DNA of 64,000 nucleotides from Thysanoteuthis rhombus (GCA_963457665.1 OY735209.1:10433314-10497313), one strand, 5' to 3'. Shown: positions 25,787 to 39,100, counted from the first letter of the stretch. Numbers and translations are program-made. The notes: generated from the sequence alone by a model not told the origin.

Positions 25787-25815
<29 letters not shown>
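25544..25815 (+). mobile_element. 3' UTR and (AAT)n tail of the RLE-type LINE
   Basis: Follows the ORF stop directly. Two diverged copies of a roughly 110-bp subrepeat (gaggagacttattgtcactcag / gaggagacttgctgtcactca, each with a gcaaccggtgtgaaa or gcaactggtgtgaga end) lead into (AAT)n at 25787-25815. Confidence 0.7.
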
Positions 25816-25817
<2 letters not shown>

Positions 25818-26070
25818 TTTTTTTTTAAAAAGCCATGCGATCAAACGTATATATAAATCACGGGACCTGATTCACACTCCACTCTTTTATGTTATGAACT
25901 GATGTGTTCCTTTAACGTGTAGATCATGACCCTCTAAGATTAAGCGATGTTGCTGAATATATACTATACTAAGCCTACTGAAGTAATTGCCTGTGGGAAA
26001 AGATTTTGTCAAAAAATGACTGCTTTCTTTCTATTTTTCAGAAAATAACTCATTTTCTTTCTATTTTCAG

Positions 26071-26534
26071 CTGACTCCCCTTCTCCAAGTTTCGGTCGGA
26101 CTCCATTAACTTTTCCTTACCCCTACCACCAAATTGGCTTGTTCAATATGCACCAACAAACTCTAGCAGCCGCTTCGTCTCTGTTGCAAAAGCCTTTCGC
26201 TCACACGACCCCGACACCGAGTAGTGCCACAAGCTCGGGTAGCGTCCTTCAAATCAGTCCCAACGCTGCTTTGACGGCTGCCTACCAAGGTTGGCCATAC
26301 TACATCCCAGCATCGTTACCACAGTTGTCATCTCTGACTGGAGAATCGTTCGCCACTGGAGGACAACATACTTCTGGCCAGAGCTCTAACCTGTCACCAG
26401 CTGGCGCTGCCGCTGCAGTTGCGGCTGCTGCAGCCAATGACATCACGGGCCAAAAGGACGCCATATTGTCATCCAGTATTGAAAGTTTACGATACAGAGC
26501 AAGGCAACATACTGCTTCCTTGGGACTATTTTAA
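26071..26534 (+). CDS. dmbx: dmbx terminal exon with OAR motif
   Basis: The acceptor is tttctattttcag at 26058-26070; a preceding CAG in tttttcag at 26034-26041 might be an alternative. The frame gives ADSPSPSFGRTPLTFPYPYH, NMHQQTLAAASSLLQKPF, a Pro/Tyr-containing stretch (GWPYYIPASLPQLSSL), a short poly-Ala run (AAAAVAAAAAND) and then SIESLRYRARQHTASLGLF followed by TAA at 26532-26534. The last block resembles the OAR motif that ends DMBX proteins and many paired-like factors, where it modulates transactivation. No clear AATAAA was found within about 300 bp of the stop. Confidence 0.94.
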
Positions 26535-26899
26535 AAACAATTTCAACACAGCTGTTATATTTCTTTAAAACCAATTATTTCATTTCTGTAAGAGATACCG
26601 GTTAATTGGGACTAAACGAGAATAGAGCGATTTGACCCAATTAGGCAGCTATCCTAGTTATGTATAACATCTTATGAACAACATTGTCCGTTTTCTTAAA
26701 CCCCTTATCATAAAATCAAGAAAACCGAAAGTAAATGAGATCTTTTTTAGGTTTAGGAACTGGAGTTTTGAATATATTTGATAACCGATGAATGCATTTA
26801 GGTTAGTGATAAATTTCGCTTGTGTGTCATCCTGCATGACGTCATCATAACACATAAACGACAAACGGTGAGTTTAAAAAGTACTCAAAAAAGGGTCTG

Positions 26900-27260
26900 T
26901 TTAGTCATTCGAAAGAAACAAGAAAAGAGGATGATCAATGAATAAGTTACTTCTCTCGTCTTTTGTTTAGAGTGATCACAAAAAAATAACGTGAATGCTG
27001 CCAGACACAAACTAATTTATCATAAACTTACATTTCAGATTAAACCCCCACCAAAAGTCTATTTAGCGGGAGAAGGAGGATTAAAAAAACTGAAACATTT
27101 TTTTTTAAACGAAGTAATTGTTTAAATTTTCATCCTTTCTTACTCCATTGATGCAGACTATAAGTGTGACACATACATACACAGCCAGCCAGACCAACTT
27201 GAAAACTTAAAGGACCTGCTGACAGTTTAGGTGACAATTTGGCAGACAGTTTGTTTTTTG
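26900..27260 (+). repeat. Dispersed repeat family, plus copy 3' of dmbx
   Basis: atgatcaatgaataagttac, gctgccagacacaaactaat, cagccagccagaccaacttg, tgctgacagtttaggtgac. Confidence 0.6.
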
Positions 27261-27456
27261 GGGGTTTTTTTGGAAAAATGAATAACATTCACATTTTTTC
27301 CTGTTTCTAATAATGGTTGGAAGCACTAGATCACAAATTGTTGGACAATCTTGACCAATCATCTGATCCAGTCACGCGTTTACTTAAATGGAACAGAAGG
27401 TGTCACCCAAATGTTGTTCTTCTTAGATGCATTGTCTATTGTCTTCAATTAAAATA

Positions 27457-27515
<59 letters not shown>
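27457..27515. repeat. (AT)n microsatellite
   Basis: Pure AT, 3' of dmbx. Confidence 0.9.
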
Positions 27516-27517
<2 letters not shown>

Positions 27518-27624
27518 AAACATAGAATAAACTATTTTCTCATTCAATCAGTTAAAGAATAAAAACTTTTTTTACTATTCAACAAAAACTGCATTCAAAG
27601 GGAAATTACGAATCACCACCAACC

Positions 27625-27815
27625 ATAAATGCTGTAGGTGTAATCAATTAAATAGTTGGAAAAACAGGTGATCAATGGAAAAAAATTACATCTCTCGCCT
27701 TTTATTGGGCTGTAATCACTATAAAAAGTCTGAATTTTCAAAAAACTAGCGGACACAAACTAGTGACCAACTTAGCATAAACTTACATACTTGGATATTG
27801 AACCCCACACAAAAG
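27625..27815 (+). repeat. Dispersed repeat family, partial plus copy
   Basis: gtgatcaatggaaaaaaa, gccttttattgggctgtaat, gcggacacaaactagtgac, tagcataaacttacata. The distal half is missing. Confidence 0.55.
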
Positions 27816-27979
27816 AAAATAGTATCTATTAAGAATGATGAGGGCTGGGCAAAGTCTGGATGGATACACATAAGCATACATATAAATACCAGAACGCATG
27901 AATAAGCTAAACCCAGCAATAATGATTAAACCGGTCTGTTGTCGGTAGCAGTGATGAACGAAACCGAATTTTTTTCTCA

Positions 27980-30280
27980 CATAATGTCTAAATATTCATT
28001 TTTGCTTGTGGTAGGTAACATATTGAACAACTGTAATTCTAAATGATCAAGAATGTTCTAAGAATTTATCGAGCGTATCCTGTCATAGTCTCTTAAGTGA
28101 CTGCATGCGAATTGGCTCAGCTATTAAGTGAAGAAAACGAACTGACTCTACAACTTAGAAAAAACATTAGCTATCTAAATTTTCCATTGCTTCCTGCTAA
28201 GTCACATGGCAGTTTTAGAAGTTTTAAGTGGATATACATTACAAGACATATAAAATTATACCAACACTCTAGATGGGCTGCTTAAATTAGATTCAACTTG
28301 AATGACGCTGATTTAGCGCTCAGTAATGACCAAAGAAAAGTCATTTTAGTTTATTTATGTTCACCCAATTAAATAAATTGGTAGCCAAAATAAACGAAGA
28401 AAACTATCTTATGATCTAAAAGCCCTTGTCACTTTTTTGTCTACTTGTTTTTGTTTCTACTTGGTTAAAGCAAACAGAGTATGGGGTCAAAGCAAGGCTC
28501 TATTGTAACTGTATGTTTGCGTCTACTTTACTACTCCTAGAGCTACTGCTGATATCATGGTAGTAGCACGGAAAACAACTCAACTTAATATAGGCATCTC
28601 TGATATTTCATGAATAAAACTGATGTCTATCTCATTTTGGAACAGAAATTCTTTTTTTACCGAATTCTGTTGCCTTATTGTTTTAAAATTATTAAAAAGA
28701 TAGAAAATATGAAAAGTCATAAAAAATCATTGGTATGTGTTTTTGTTTTTTTGTTTTTGTTTTTTTTGTTTTTTGTTTTTTGGGTTGGTTGCCTGCAACA
28801 AATACATTTATACAGAAATGTATGTTAGTATAATTCATCAATACGTAAATGATCCCGTCATTTTTACTGTTTTTTTTACTGGTTCTATACTCATTACAAA
28901 GATTATTCATCTGTCTGAGATTTTCGTAGTTTTGGCTCAAATAAACGAATGCTTTTATTCCCTGATGACCCAATCAACCGGAATCTATTTTATTATAATT
29001 TTTTTATTGGTGACCCCGGCCATACAAAAGATATAGATTGGACCTTGTAGTTGATAACGTAATTGTATTATCCCCTTTCCCCCTTTTTTCATATTTTTTC
29101 TCTCGTTTGGAGATTTTCTTCTTTTTTTAATGCACTTTGAGATCGGCAGTAATAGATATTCCTACCACTTTGGTATCGCGGATTTATGCACGTACAACAC
29201 AGACTAAAATACAATATATACTGTTAAAATACCTTCAGAAATGTTAACCTTCAAACAAAAGCTAACTGATTAAAGAACAAACGATTTCAACAATTGCCGT
29301 ACTTACCAGGCACAGGGCCCCAGACTCAGACCCCCAGACTCAGACCCCCGAAGTCTCTTTCTTTCTCTCTACAACAAATGTGTGTATCAGTAAATTGAGA
29401 TACGAAATGTGTTTTGTAGATCTTTTATTTCGTGTGGATTTCATAGTTTGTATTTTTTGTATTTGACTCCACTAACTTTAAGATCAAATTTAGAGATTCA
29501 CGCTAAAGAGTAACAATTAATTTAGTTTTTTGGGGGTTTTTTTTGTTATGTAGATATACATACGTGTGTGTACAATTTGGCAAATTGGAAACGCAAATCT
29601 TTTTCATATATTTATTTCCGGTAACGCATTTCGCTGACTAGTAGCGTCATCGGATCAGTTTTAAACGACATTGTTCAAACTTTTGATGTGTATCCTCGTC
29701 ATGAGGATCATGCAACGTCATCACGTTCCGGTGTGTTATTTGAGACTTATTAATGTTCTTTCTTGGATACTCTAAATCTTTTTTTTTCCAATTTGTAAAA
29801 TCGTGCAAATTATACATTGTCGGAAATATTCCTCCCATAAAGAAAAAAATATACATATAAGATTGGGGGGCCCAAGTCTACCTGTGCTGCAGACCCCTAA
29901 TAAGCTTAACCTGGCCTTGTCTTTATCCACATTCTTCGTTTTCAAAAATTATGGGTATTTGTTCTGTGATTGACTTGATAAATGAAACTACAATGGAATC
30001 CTATTGACAAGTGTGCTCATAAATTTCTTTAAATAATCCTGATTTTCCAAGGACTATTTCCTGAGGAAAAACAGATTTATTATTGTGGCTTTCCATAAGA
30101 AACGGGAAACTAAACTTCTTAATAAGCTGACTTTAAGGGAAAATATCAACGCAATATCATAATGAAGTATACTTTTAAATTAGATTATTTGACATGTCAT
30201 TGACAATTCAACTCTGTCAAATTTTGGTCGCAAAAGCTTATAACCTCTGCCAGCGAAGTTAAGGCAGTATATGTATTTGG
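27980..30280. other. Intergenic, nothing recognised
   Basis: AT-rich unique-looking DNA with homopolymer T runs; no exon, RNA or transposon recognised. Confidence 0.4.
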
Positions 30281-30284
30281 TGGC

Positions 30285-30740
30285 GTCTTTCCATCTGTTT
30301 GTCTGTCCACACGATATTTCCGAATGTATGCAATGAATTTCGACGGACAATGAGGTGAAGAAGAAGTGATTGAATTTGGCAGCGGATCCAGGGTTTTTTT
30401 TTCATTTTTTCATACATTTATGTATACGCCCATGGCTGTCCATACGATGTCACTAAAGGTTCACAATGAATTTCAATGGAATGGTGGAAGGATGGGCAAT
30501 AGGCTACGTGAAAACCGATCGAAATTTTGAGCTGATCTATGCATAATTATCTCCCCTACGTCGTAGTTATATGACCAAACTTGATAATATCGCCAAAATT
30601 TCATGTCTGTACACGCGATATCTCCAAAAATTCTGAATTAATTCCATTGAGATCTTGTGGGAGGGTGGATGATAATCTACGGAAGAACTGATCAAACTAT
30701 GGGGCGGATCCATACACAATTTCTCCTCCCCTCCCAACGA
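30285..30740 (+). repeat. Three diverged tandem units of about 120-150 bp
   Basis: Each unit starts tgtctgt/ggctgt ccacacgat, has a c.atgaatttc.a.gga centre and a gatgggcaat / ggatgataat ..ctacg..aaaac.gatc end. The third unit starts near 30605. Function unknown. Confidence 0.45.
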
Positions 30741-31491
30741 TGACGTTAGCGGAGATATCCGTTCTCTGGTCACTTTCTAGTTCTGACTGTTCCTGCTATG
30801 TAAAGAACGCGTGGCTCTTGGATTTTCTGGAAAGAAATTCCTCTTGCCGGGCAGTTGGCAGCATGGGAAACGGAATCGGCGAGCCGAGTTCAGACACTAA
30901 GTAAGATCGACACTAGCACGAATGCCCCTGGGAAAGACATGAATACATTTCCTCTTCTTCCCCAACCCCAGCTTTGGGTAGAATGTCGGCTGGTGGAAAA
31001 GCCTACTTGACGTTTCGCAAATCTCCAAGAACAAGTCGAGATAGAGAAACTTGTGACATGTGAAGCCTGGACAAGGACAGCTGATGCTGTAGCCAGCGTA
31101 AGGGCACTGCTTACTCCCTTTTTATGTAGCATCTAAACCAAAATAAAGCAGGAGGTATACAATCGGGAACACTACACAATTGCCCCGAGCAATTAGTTTC
31201 GTTTTGTTGTTGTTGTTGTTGTTTTACGACTCACCTTTTTTTTTATAAGCTACACAAATTTCAGCCACTCTTGTTACCTTTTTTTTTTGCTAAAAGTTGG
31301 CTATGTGATGATCCATATTACCCCCCCCCCCAGGATGAATCAAAATAAATAGATAAAAATTCGTCGTTCGCTTTGAATCATCACGAGTTGATAGATCTGG
31401 AGTGAATAAAATAGATAGAACTCTAACAGTTTATTGGCTAAAAATTGCGCAGCCAATCATAACCCTCATAAGCAGTCACGTGACGTTCGAA

Positions 31492-31680
<189 letters not shown>

Positions 31681-31879
31681 TACTTCTTCGACACTATCCA
31701 GCACGGACGTGTTCGCTAACGGCCCTCGGCGGACCTCTAAACAAAGAGTTGACTACTGCCAAACTATGCATTTCTTTGAACAATTTTATTACGATCTTCC
31801 TGAAATTTTGAGCAACAAAAAAAATTTTTGGAAAAAAAAACATAACATATGGAGATTCAACTAATTCCACAGCTGAACG

Positions 31880-34350
31880 GACCTTCGCCATTGCAATGAC
31901 AAGTGAAATGATAAGTAAAATAGGCCAATAAGTAATTCGTGTGTTAAAAAAGACTTAGTTGTCGCCTGGTTTTGAGTAAGACCATTACGATGAGTCTTCA
32001 ATGTTTTTTAAACTTTTTTGTAAATTGCCTGTAACTTCTCTGCACAGAGATACATCGATGCAACAGCAAATATTCACATATATGCACACAAATACACAAG
32101 GATGCTCACAAACACTCACGCGTGCGCATGCTCATAAACACTGTATAAAAAAGTAGTGTAGATGGGGTGATATATTTACCAGGTTTTTTGGAGCCTCACG
32201 ATTTCTATTCCGCTGTGGTAAAAAAATTATTGTTACTATTGTATAATAAATGTGTGTACAGAGATGTTTGTTATCATGACTGTAGCTAATATATTATAGA
32301 ACGAATGACTATAAAATTCCATTTAAAAATCATTCCTGTGTTTATCTTTCTTTTGTATTCATTCATTGAAAATCTTTATGGTCACCAAAAACTGACAAGA
32401 ATTTTTTAAGAAGAATATTGAGGCATTGTCATAACTAGCCGAATACCTTTGCTAAAGATGGGTTATTCGACTAGAGTGGTCGTAAGAGAAATCTATAAAT
32501 GGAAAACTCGAAAAAAAACTGAACCGACATTATGTGTGGGCTGGACTTGATTTCTCGCGAACTAAAAGAAAGAGGAGTCATTGTACATCTAAGAGAAAAT
32601 CATATCTCTGAACTTGGCGCCAAGGCAGAGTTGGCAGCTGTGCACAAAGAACTTTCCAACTGGGGATGCCGTTGATCACTCGTTCGGCAAGTTTTTTTTA
32701 ATCATTTTTAGCTTTTACGGAATGGTATAATTGTTCATCTGAATGCCACCATGGGATAATATCAGCTTAAACCTGAAGTAAATTTATACTCCTTGTCTCA
32801 CCTGAAGGAAAGGGGTTCTGTGATTATTGTGGCGCAAGAATTTGGAGTGCAAATGTACAGTTTACGACCTGATGAAAACTGATGAAATAAAGCACTGCAT
32901 CGGAAAAAACGATACTGGGAAGAAGAAAAAAGGCGTCTCCTAGTACCGACAAGCTTCTAAATGTGAGGTGATGAACAACCCCGTCATCTCAGCTACTGCA
33001 TTGATGAAACATTTCACTGATGTTCAGCAAAATGTTGCTACAAAGTCAATATAACATCGTTCACAAAAGCTTTGAACAGTGGCCACCAGCATGTCTTCTT
33101 AGATGGACAATTTTTTGTGCACGGCAGCCAACTCTGCTTTGGCGCGAATTCTATAGTTGAGGGTTCCTTTGGACGTACAATGATTTTTTTCTGTTTTTCA
33201 GTCGTCGAGAAATCAAATCAAACCCAAACACACTTTTGGTTGTTTAGTTTTGTTTTGAATTTGGGAGTATAGATTTCTTTTGCAGATACTGTGTGTAATG
33301 AATAGTTTGTTTTTATTCTGTTTGTCTCTCGGTCCATAATAATGCACTCTTCCACTTGAAGGTAAGAAGTTTGCTGATGGAAATGCCTCCAATCCACCAT
33401 TTGAAACAATGGATTCATCAAATTAGTTTTGGATACAAATCTAAGGATCATTATTAATATATAAAGATACATAGAAAACAAATCATTATTATTGTGCCTG
33501 CAGACCGTACAGTAAAATATGGAACATTTCATGTCATACTTGCTCAAGGGTTATGTTAATTTCTTCTGTATCGTTCCAATCTTAGTATACGTATTGCCAA
33601 AGCAGATAGATCTGAAGACTACCGTCGATGGCATTATGCAACGGACTACACGTAGACATTAGCGCGCCAAGGATAGTTCATTTACATATATTTTGTATGA
33701 AATGCACAATAACAAAATCCAATTTTAAGAAATTTTAAGAACAGTGGACATGATTTATCATAATGTCGAATATCATCTACTAATTGAACTCTATCTAAAA
33801 TTTGTTAATACACGAGTGAATTAATGAAATATTTTCGACGAACAAAATATGAGTCTTTTACGTTCAATACTGGGCAAAAATACGAAAAGAGTTAATTAGG
33901 GAGACATTAATTGCCAGCAGCAGTTTTGGTAACATACCCTGATCAGAAAGGCGAAATGAATTGTTCAAAATCCCCCCCAAAAATGCTTATTTCCTGATTG
34001 CTGGCCAAGAATTCTTGTTGATATCACCTTTTAATCTTATTTTCTCTCTCTTCAATTCTTAAGTAAAAGTCCAGAACACAACAGGACGTCGGATGTGCAC
34101 AACACAAAGGGTTTTAAAAGAAACGAATTACAAAGACGGAGAGATTAGTCCAAAAAAACACATACAACGATTTCTCTACCTCAATCTCTCTCATTAAATG
34201 ATATATAACTACTCTAATTTGATATTCTTGGTTGGTTGTCCGTAATACTAGATTTTTCCACTAAAAGGTAAACATTTTCCTAATTAAAATACTTTTTATC
34301 CATCAATTCAAACTATACACAGTTACCGGTGAATCATTTCTGTCGGAAGA
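31880..34350. other. Intergenic, unassigned old repeats
   Basis: 32530-32680 gives a broken reading with ISRELKERGVIVHLREN that looks transposon-like but is not recognised. 33300-33430 shares gcactcttccacttgaaggt with 8222-8242, and a weaker relative is at 34240-34270. Confidence 0.35.
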
Positions 34351-34354
34351 AAAA

Positions 34355-34800
34355 AGAACAGGTCTGGTTAGTCTCTAAAAGAAACCGACTTGTGATCATT
34401 GTTTTTTGGCAGCATGTCCTGTTTGGGGGAGATCAATTGAAAAAGGATGATAAATTAATAAGTTACTTCTCTTTGCTGGGCTATGATAAAAAAAATCCGA
34501 ATTAAAAAAAAAAAACAAGCGTGAACTCTTCAGGACACAAAGTGAGGGACCAATTTAGCATTAAATCATATTATTGATTGGACCCCCCCCCCCCACTACA
34601 AACCTTCCTAGGGGATTGGTACTTCAAAAACAAGCGTTTTTTCTTGACATAGTAAGGGATAAAGGTTTTAATTTCCGTACCCTTTAACTCCATGGTGAGG
34701 CCTGTGCGCGTGATATATACATAACAAGTCAGAAAGCAAAATCCACTTCAAAACTGAAGAAACCTTTGTTGATGTTAACGGTTTTGGTTGATGCCCAGGA
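34355..34800 (+). repeat. Dispersed repeat family, plus copy
   Basis: acaggtctggttagtctct, ggcagcatgtcctgtttgg, ttaataagttacttctct, caggacacaaagtgaggg, gaagaaacctttgttgatg. Confidence 0.6.
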
Positions 34801-34929
34801 TGTACGTCGTATAGCAATAATCAGCAAGCTAATCTTGCTGGCCGTTGTTAGTGGGTTTGATCTTCATTGGATCTCTCAGTATAGATAATCTTATACTAAC
34901 CCATGCTAAGTTGATATATCTACCCTAAT

Positions 34930-35601
34930 ATTGAACGGTCATCAATAATGATACAGTTTTAAGTGTCCCAGAGTTAGGATATCAATTATAGTAAGAAAAA
35001 TTAAATGTACTTAAATTCTTTAGGGATTCATCTTTTCACAATGTAAACATTTGTTTGATATTTATTGAGATTTCATATAATCAAATAGGGGTCTTACGTA
35101 ATAAAACATATCTCTGATCATTTTCTTTTTTACTATGTGACCCTTTCATAAATAGTTTCACTAATCAACTAATAAATTCCGTAAGTTTCATTAAATTTCA
35201 CTGATTAGTTGAATTTCAGTGGACTTTTAAAATAAAATTCGTGCAGATTTGGCACTTGAAATTTTCAAATTGATTTTCTATGTGATTTTTTTATCTTATT
35301 TCATTTATCTCATTTAACATTGTTTCCTAGTTAGAGAAGAATGATGTGTTTGCCAATGATTTCGACGGTCTATTCAGAGCCGACATTATTTCATCCTTCT
35401 TTTTTTTACAACTTATACCCATTTGATAATTACTCCCTGGCCTCCAGAGTGCGTTCTTCGGCATTTTCCACTACTACCTATTCACTTCCTTTGGAAATTA
35501 CTTCGCGGTAGATTAAATCTTAGGTGACCAAGATGGAAAACGTCTTAAGAAATTAAAGCATCATTGGCCATTCTGTTGTTGTTGTTGTTGTTGTTGCTGC
35601 T

Positions 35602-35652
<51 letters not shown>

Positions 35653-36120
35653 TGCAATCCATATAGAAGCCATGTATGCAAATTAGTATGCTTAATTGTA
35701 TGTTTGGTTGTATGTTCTGTTTGATTCATGTTATTGCCTAGAAGTTATAATGGATTGGAAATAAGTGAAATACATTAACAGGGGTAATGGAAACAATTCT
35801 AGGGTTCTTCTGGTGAAATGAGATTGTGATGACATAACAATGAAGAATACGTTAGAGAATCGCTGGGCGTTTTAAATCAAAATAAAAGAATCAAAAAGTG
35901 TGTAAATGACTGAACGAAATGTTTAATTTTGAGTTGAAACATTAAAACAAACAACTTGAAATTAGGATATTTGAATTATTAAAAATGAGTTAACTAATAA
36001 AATAGCTTCATTCCCCTCAATGCCAATTCATACATAAATAACCCCGTCGTTTTTTTATGGGTAACGATTATAATAATAATTACCTATAATAATAGCTGCA
36101 CAAGAAGAACATTGGAATGT
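34930..36120. other. Intergenic, nothing recognised except trinucleotide arrays
   Basis: AT-rich, no exon seen. Confidence 0.4.
35573..35651. repeat. (TTG)n then (TAG)n trinucleotide arrays
   Basis: TTG/GCT repeats to about 35600, then GTA repeats to 35651. Confidence 0.88.
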
Positions 36121-36122
36121 AA

Positions 36123-36238
<116 letters not shown>

Positions 36239-36458
36239 GGATCCCAAAGCTGGGTGAAATCTCTTTCAATGCCAAGATTTTGAATGTATTTACTCATTTT
36301 CATTTACATTACAGACTAATATAAATCCTTGCTCGCGTCCATACTAGTGATTTTTACTTATTGAAACTCAATTATCTGTTTTTTTTATTGTGTATCTGCA
36401 ACGAAGATCACAAAAAGTGATTTCGTTTACTTTTTTTATTACCTTTCAATCTTAGATA

Positions 36459-36958
36459 CAGGTATCCCTGCTTTACGAAATTCCGATTTAAGCCATTTCA
36501 CTTTCATGAGAGTCGTCAAGCCGTCATAGCTCTAAACTGTATCTGTGAGCATCTGTGCTTTATGCGAATATATCTGCTTTATTTATGTTTTCATTTTGTT
36601 CCTCCACCGGTAAGCTGGGTCGTGAGTTATCAGAAAAGCCTGAGAGAGTTCGTAAGGGTGTGACAGTTGGCATAAAATCAGCTTAAAACTAGCAGACATA
36701 GAAGAAGATTATTGTGGGGCTCTTGGAACGCTTAAAAACATTCCAATAAAATTGATGGTTATTGTTTCTTCACTTAATGCCATTTCCGTCAACGAAAGGT
36801 CTTTATAGAAACGCTATACTGTCGTATAACAGGGGAATCCTATGTGCAAAACGAACGTTGAACTCTATTTTCGTTTTTCGGCTGCCTTTTTTTTTTTTTT
36901 TTTTTCGTAAAAGCAAAAAGTGGCGGAAAGCGAATTCCCGAAAAGCGGGGGATACATG
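36459..36958. mobile_element. 500-bp non-autonomous DNA transposon (pogo/Tigger-like ends)
   Basis: The left end (caggtatccctgctttacg) and the complement of the right end (catgtatcccccgctttt) form imperfect inverted termini about 35 bp long, and TA dinucleotides at 36457-36458 and 36959-36960 fit a TA duplication. There is no transposase frame. Family placement rests on the CAGGTATCCC-type end and is inferred. Confidence 0.55.
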
Positions 36959-37190
36959 TATCACCATTCCTGATGAAGAGATTCGAAAAAAAAATAGTAA
37001 TGTTATTCACTTGTGAACTATTTTTTTTGTCATTGGGGTTTTCTTTTTAATTCATGAATGCATAACTACATCAAAGAAGAAAACAAGCACCTGGAATTTT
37101 CTACCCAAGAGTCATAAAACTTAACAAGAATAATACATAACGTTGGACTTAACAAGAATGTTACATATGATAATAATTATTGTGTCGATT

Positions 37191-37350
37191 TTACTAATGA
37201 TAACCGGTTCGGCTGTCCACAAAGTTCGCTGCAAGCTTTGATAAACAGGGATTGGTTCCTTGAATTGTCACGTGGCCAATCTCTACTTCCCTTTCCCCAA
37301 GCCAAAATGGCGATGTCTCTCCGTGGACGATTAACAGGTCTTGGTTAATC
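37191..37350 (-). other. Unassigned minus-strand terminal-exon-like ORF
   Basis: A good polypyrimidine acceptor (ttgtttgtttttctattgcag) precedes an open minus-strand stretch reading INQDLLIVHGETSPFWLGER and ending VDSRTGYH then TAG. It lies 3.4 kb beyond the stop of the surface-protein gene on the same strand. It has normal codon-like complexity, unlike the surrounding AT-rich repeats. No family is recognised. It may be an alternative last exon, an exon of another gene, or a transposon fragment. Confidence 0.25.
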
Positions 37351-37599
37351 TGCAATAGAAAAACAAACAATTTAGTTGATCCAAGCTGGAAGAAACAAAT
37401 ACAGAGGAAGCCCTTTATTGTGATCACTTTGAGACAGGGTCGCTGTAGGTACTAATAAACAGCAGATAATATTAAGCAATGGATATAAGGATGTTGGCAG
37501 CTCGTCATCACAGTCAATTATTGAACAGCTGTAGTGTCAAATTTTGAAGTTATGTAAAAAAAAAAGTATGGTCAGAATGAATTCTATTTATGACATCAC

Positions 37600-37870
37600 T
37601 GGCTTTTTTCACAAAAAACATCTAAAAACGTCTAAATTCTGAGTAATCTACATATCATTAATAAACTCTTCAAAATAAGCCTTCTTTTTTTTTAAATAAA
37701 ATAAAAATATTTTCGAAGTGGTTTAGTGGAGTACTGACGTCAATTTTCAAGTCTGTAGACAAAACAATATGGTCAGGGGTGCTGGAACACGCAAACGAAT
37801 ACATAAATACATGAAAAAAGATAGAACCTTTTATCGTCTTTGATGGCTACGGTCGTTCAATTTACATTTT
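37600..37870 (-). repeat. Second dispersed repeat family, inverted copy
   Basis: Complement blocks tcattaataaactcttc, gacgtcaattttcaagtctg, aacaatatggtcaggggtgc, gatagaaccttttatcgtc, tttgatggctacggtcg. Confidence 0.55.
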
Positions 37871-38109
37871 TTTTTTTTTGCAGCTAACGTACTGTTTGTT
37901 TTTATTTGTCTTTTTTCGAAAGAATATATATATATATTATTGCCTTGATACAAATCATACCATCAAAATACATACAACATAAAAAGCAATACGAAATTTT
38001 CTATTTTTCTTTTCTCAAAGATTTTATTCATTTTAGTGTTTGGAACAGACTGATTTTGATTCCAATGACCATATGGTAACATAATCACTGATTATGATAA
38101 ACGACTTCC

Positions 38110-38215
38110 TCTATATAAGGTTGTTCAGAAAGTAATGTCTCATTTTTGAAAATGTTATACAAACCTGTTGAAAAAATAACAAAAGTTGAATTTATTTGTC
38201 AAGAACTCTCATTGG
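38110..38215. mobile_element. Mariner-like terminal sequence
   Basis: aggttgttcagaaagtaatg is a typical mariner end, next to a diverged SINE-like segment. No transposase remains here. Confidence 0.4.
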
Positions 38216-38334
38216 TTAGACCTACTATTATAGCCCTGTGTCAGACCAAGTTGTGTTTTGTAAATACATGTGCACTAGCAGGTAAGGTTCAAGTGTGGCA
38301 GAAAAGTTGAGAAGTTTTGATCATGGAAAAAGTC

Positions 38335-39100
38335 ATTCATCAGCAGCAGCAAGCTTTTAGCATCCGTCGTTGGATAAAGACCTTCCCCAAGAGTCATTAG
38401 ATCTCTGTATCTTGGGCGTCTAGGGGCCTTGTCCAGTTCATAATGCTATCCAATATTTTGCCGACCGCATTTTCGCATATGGTCTCTGAGGATCCACGCT
38501 GTGAGTCGTGATATCCAGTGTTTATCCATTCTTGAAACATGGCCAGCCCATTGCCTTTTGAATTCTCTAATGGTTCCTATGATATCACAGACTTTTTTCT
38601 CTAATATACTGTGTTGTCATGTAAGATAAAGCACGATTCTCTTGTACATGTTGCATGATTCTCAGTTTGAGTGTCTATCTTTTGGTCAGGTTCCGTGTTC
38701 CAGCTCCATAGGTGACTATTAGGAATACGCATTAGTTGTATAACCGTCTTCTGGGGGTTGATGTGATTTTCTTGTTCTTGGAGGTTGAGCTGGTTCTACC
38801 GAAAGCTTGCCAAACAAGAGTGATTCTTCGCGTGATTTAATTTTCTTCTGATGAATTCATGGAGATTCGTTGTCCTATACAGATGTTGTGCTCTACTTTC
38901 TTCAGCTCCGCGTTTTCGATCTTGATTGTTGCGTCTTTATCCTTAACGTGTTTATTGTACATGACATTTGTTAATGTGAAGGCCTCCATTGTTGCTTTTT
39001 TCATTCATTTTATCTAATATTCTTTGAACATTATGAAGTTTCTCGGCAAAAAGGACGATGTCGTCAGCAAACTGAAGACCGACTCATGAAAAGTATAACG
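38335..39100 (-). mobile_element. RTE-type LINE 3' part, minus orientation
   Basis: Same block order as 22075-22720: ttttagcatccgtcgttgga, gtgatatccagtg, aacatggccagccca, and a distal block with atgtcgtcagcaaactgaag. Lies between the two convergent genes. Confidence 0.65.
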
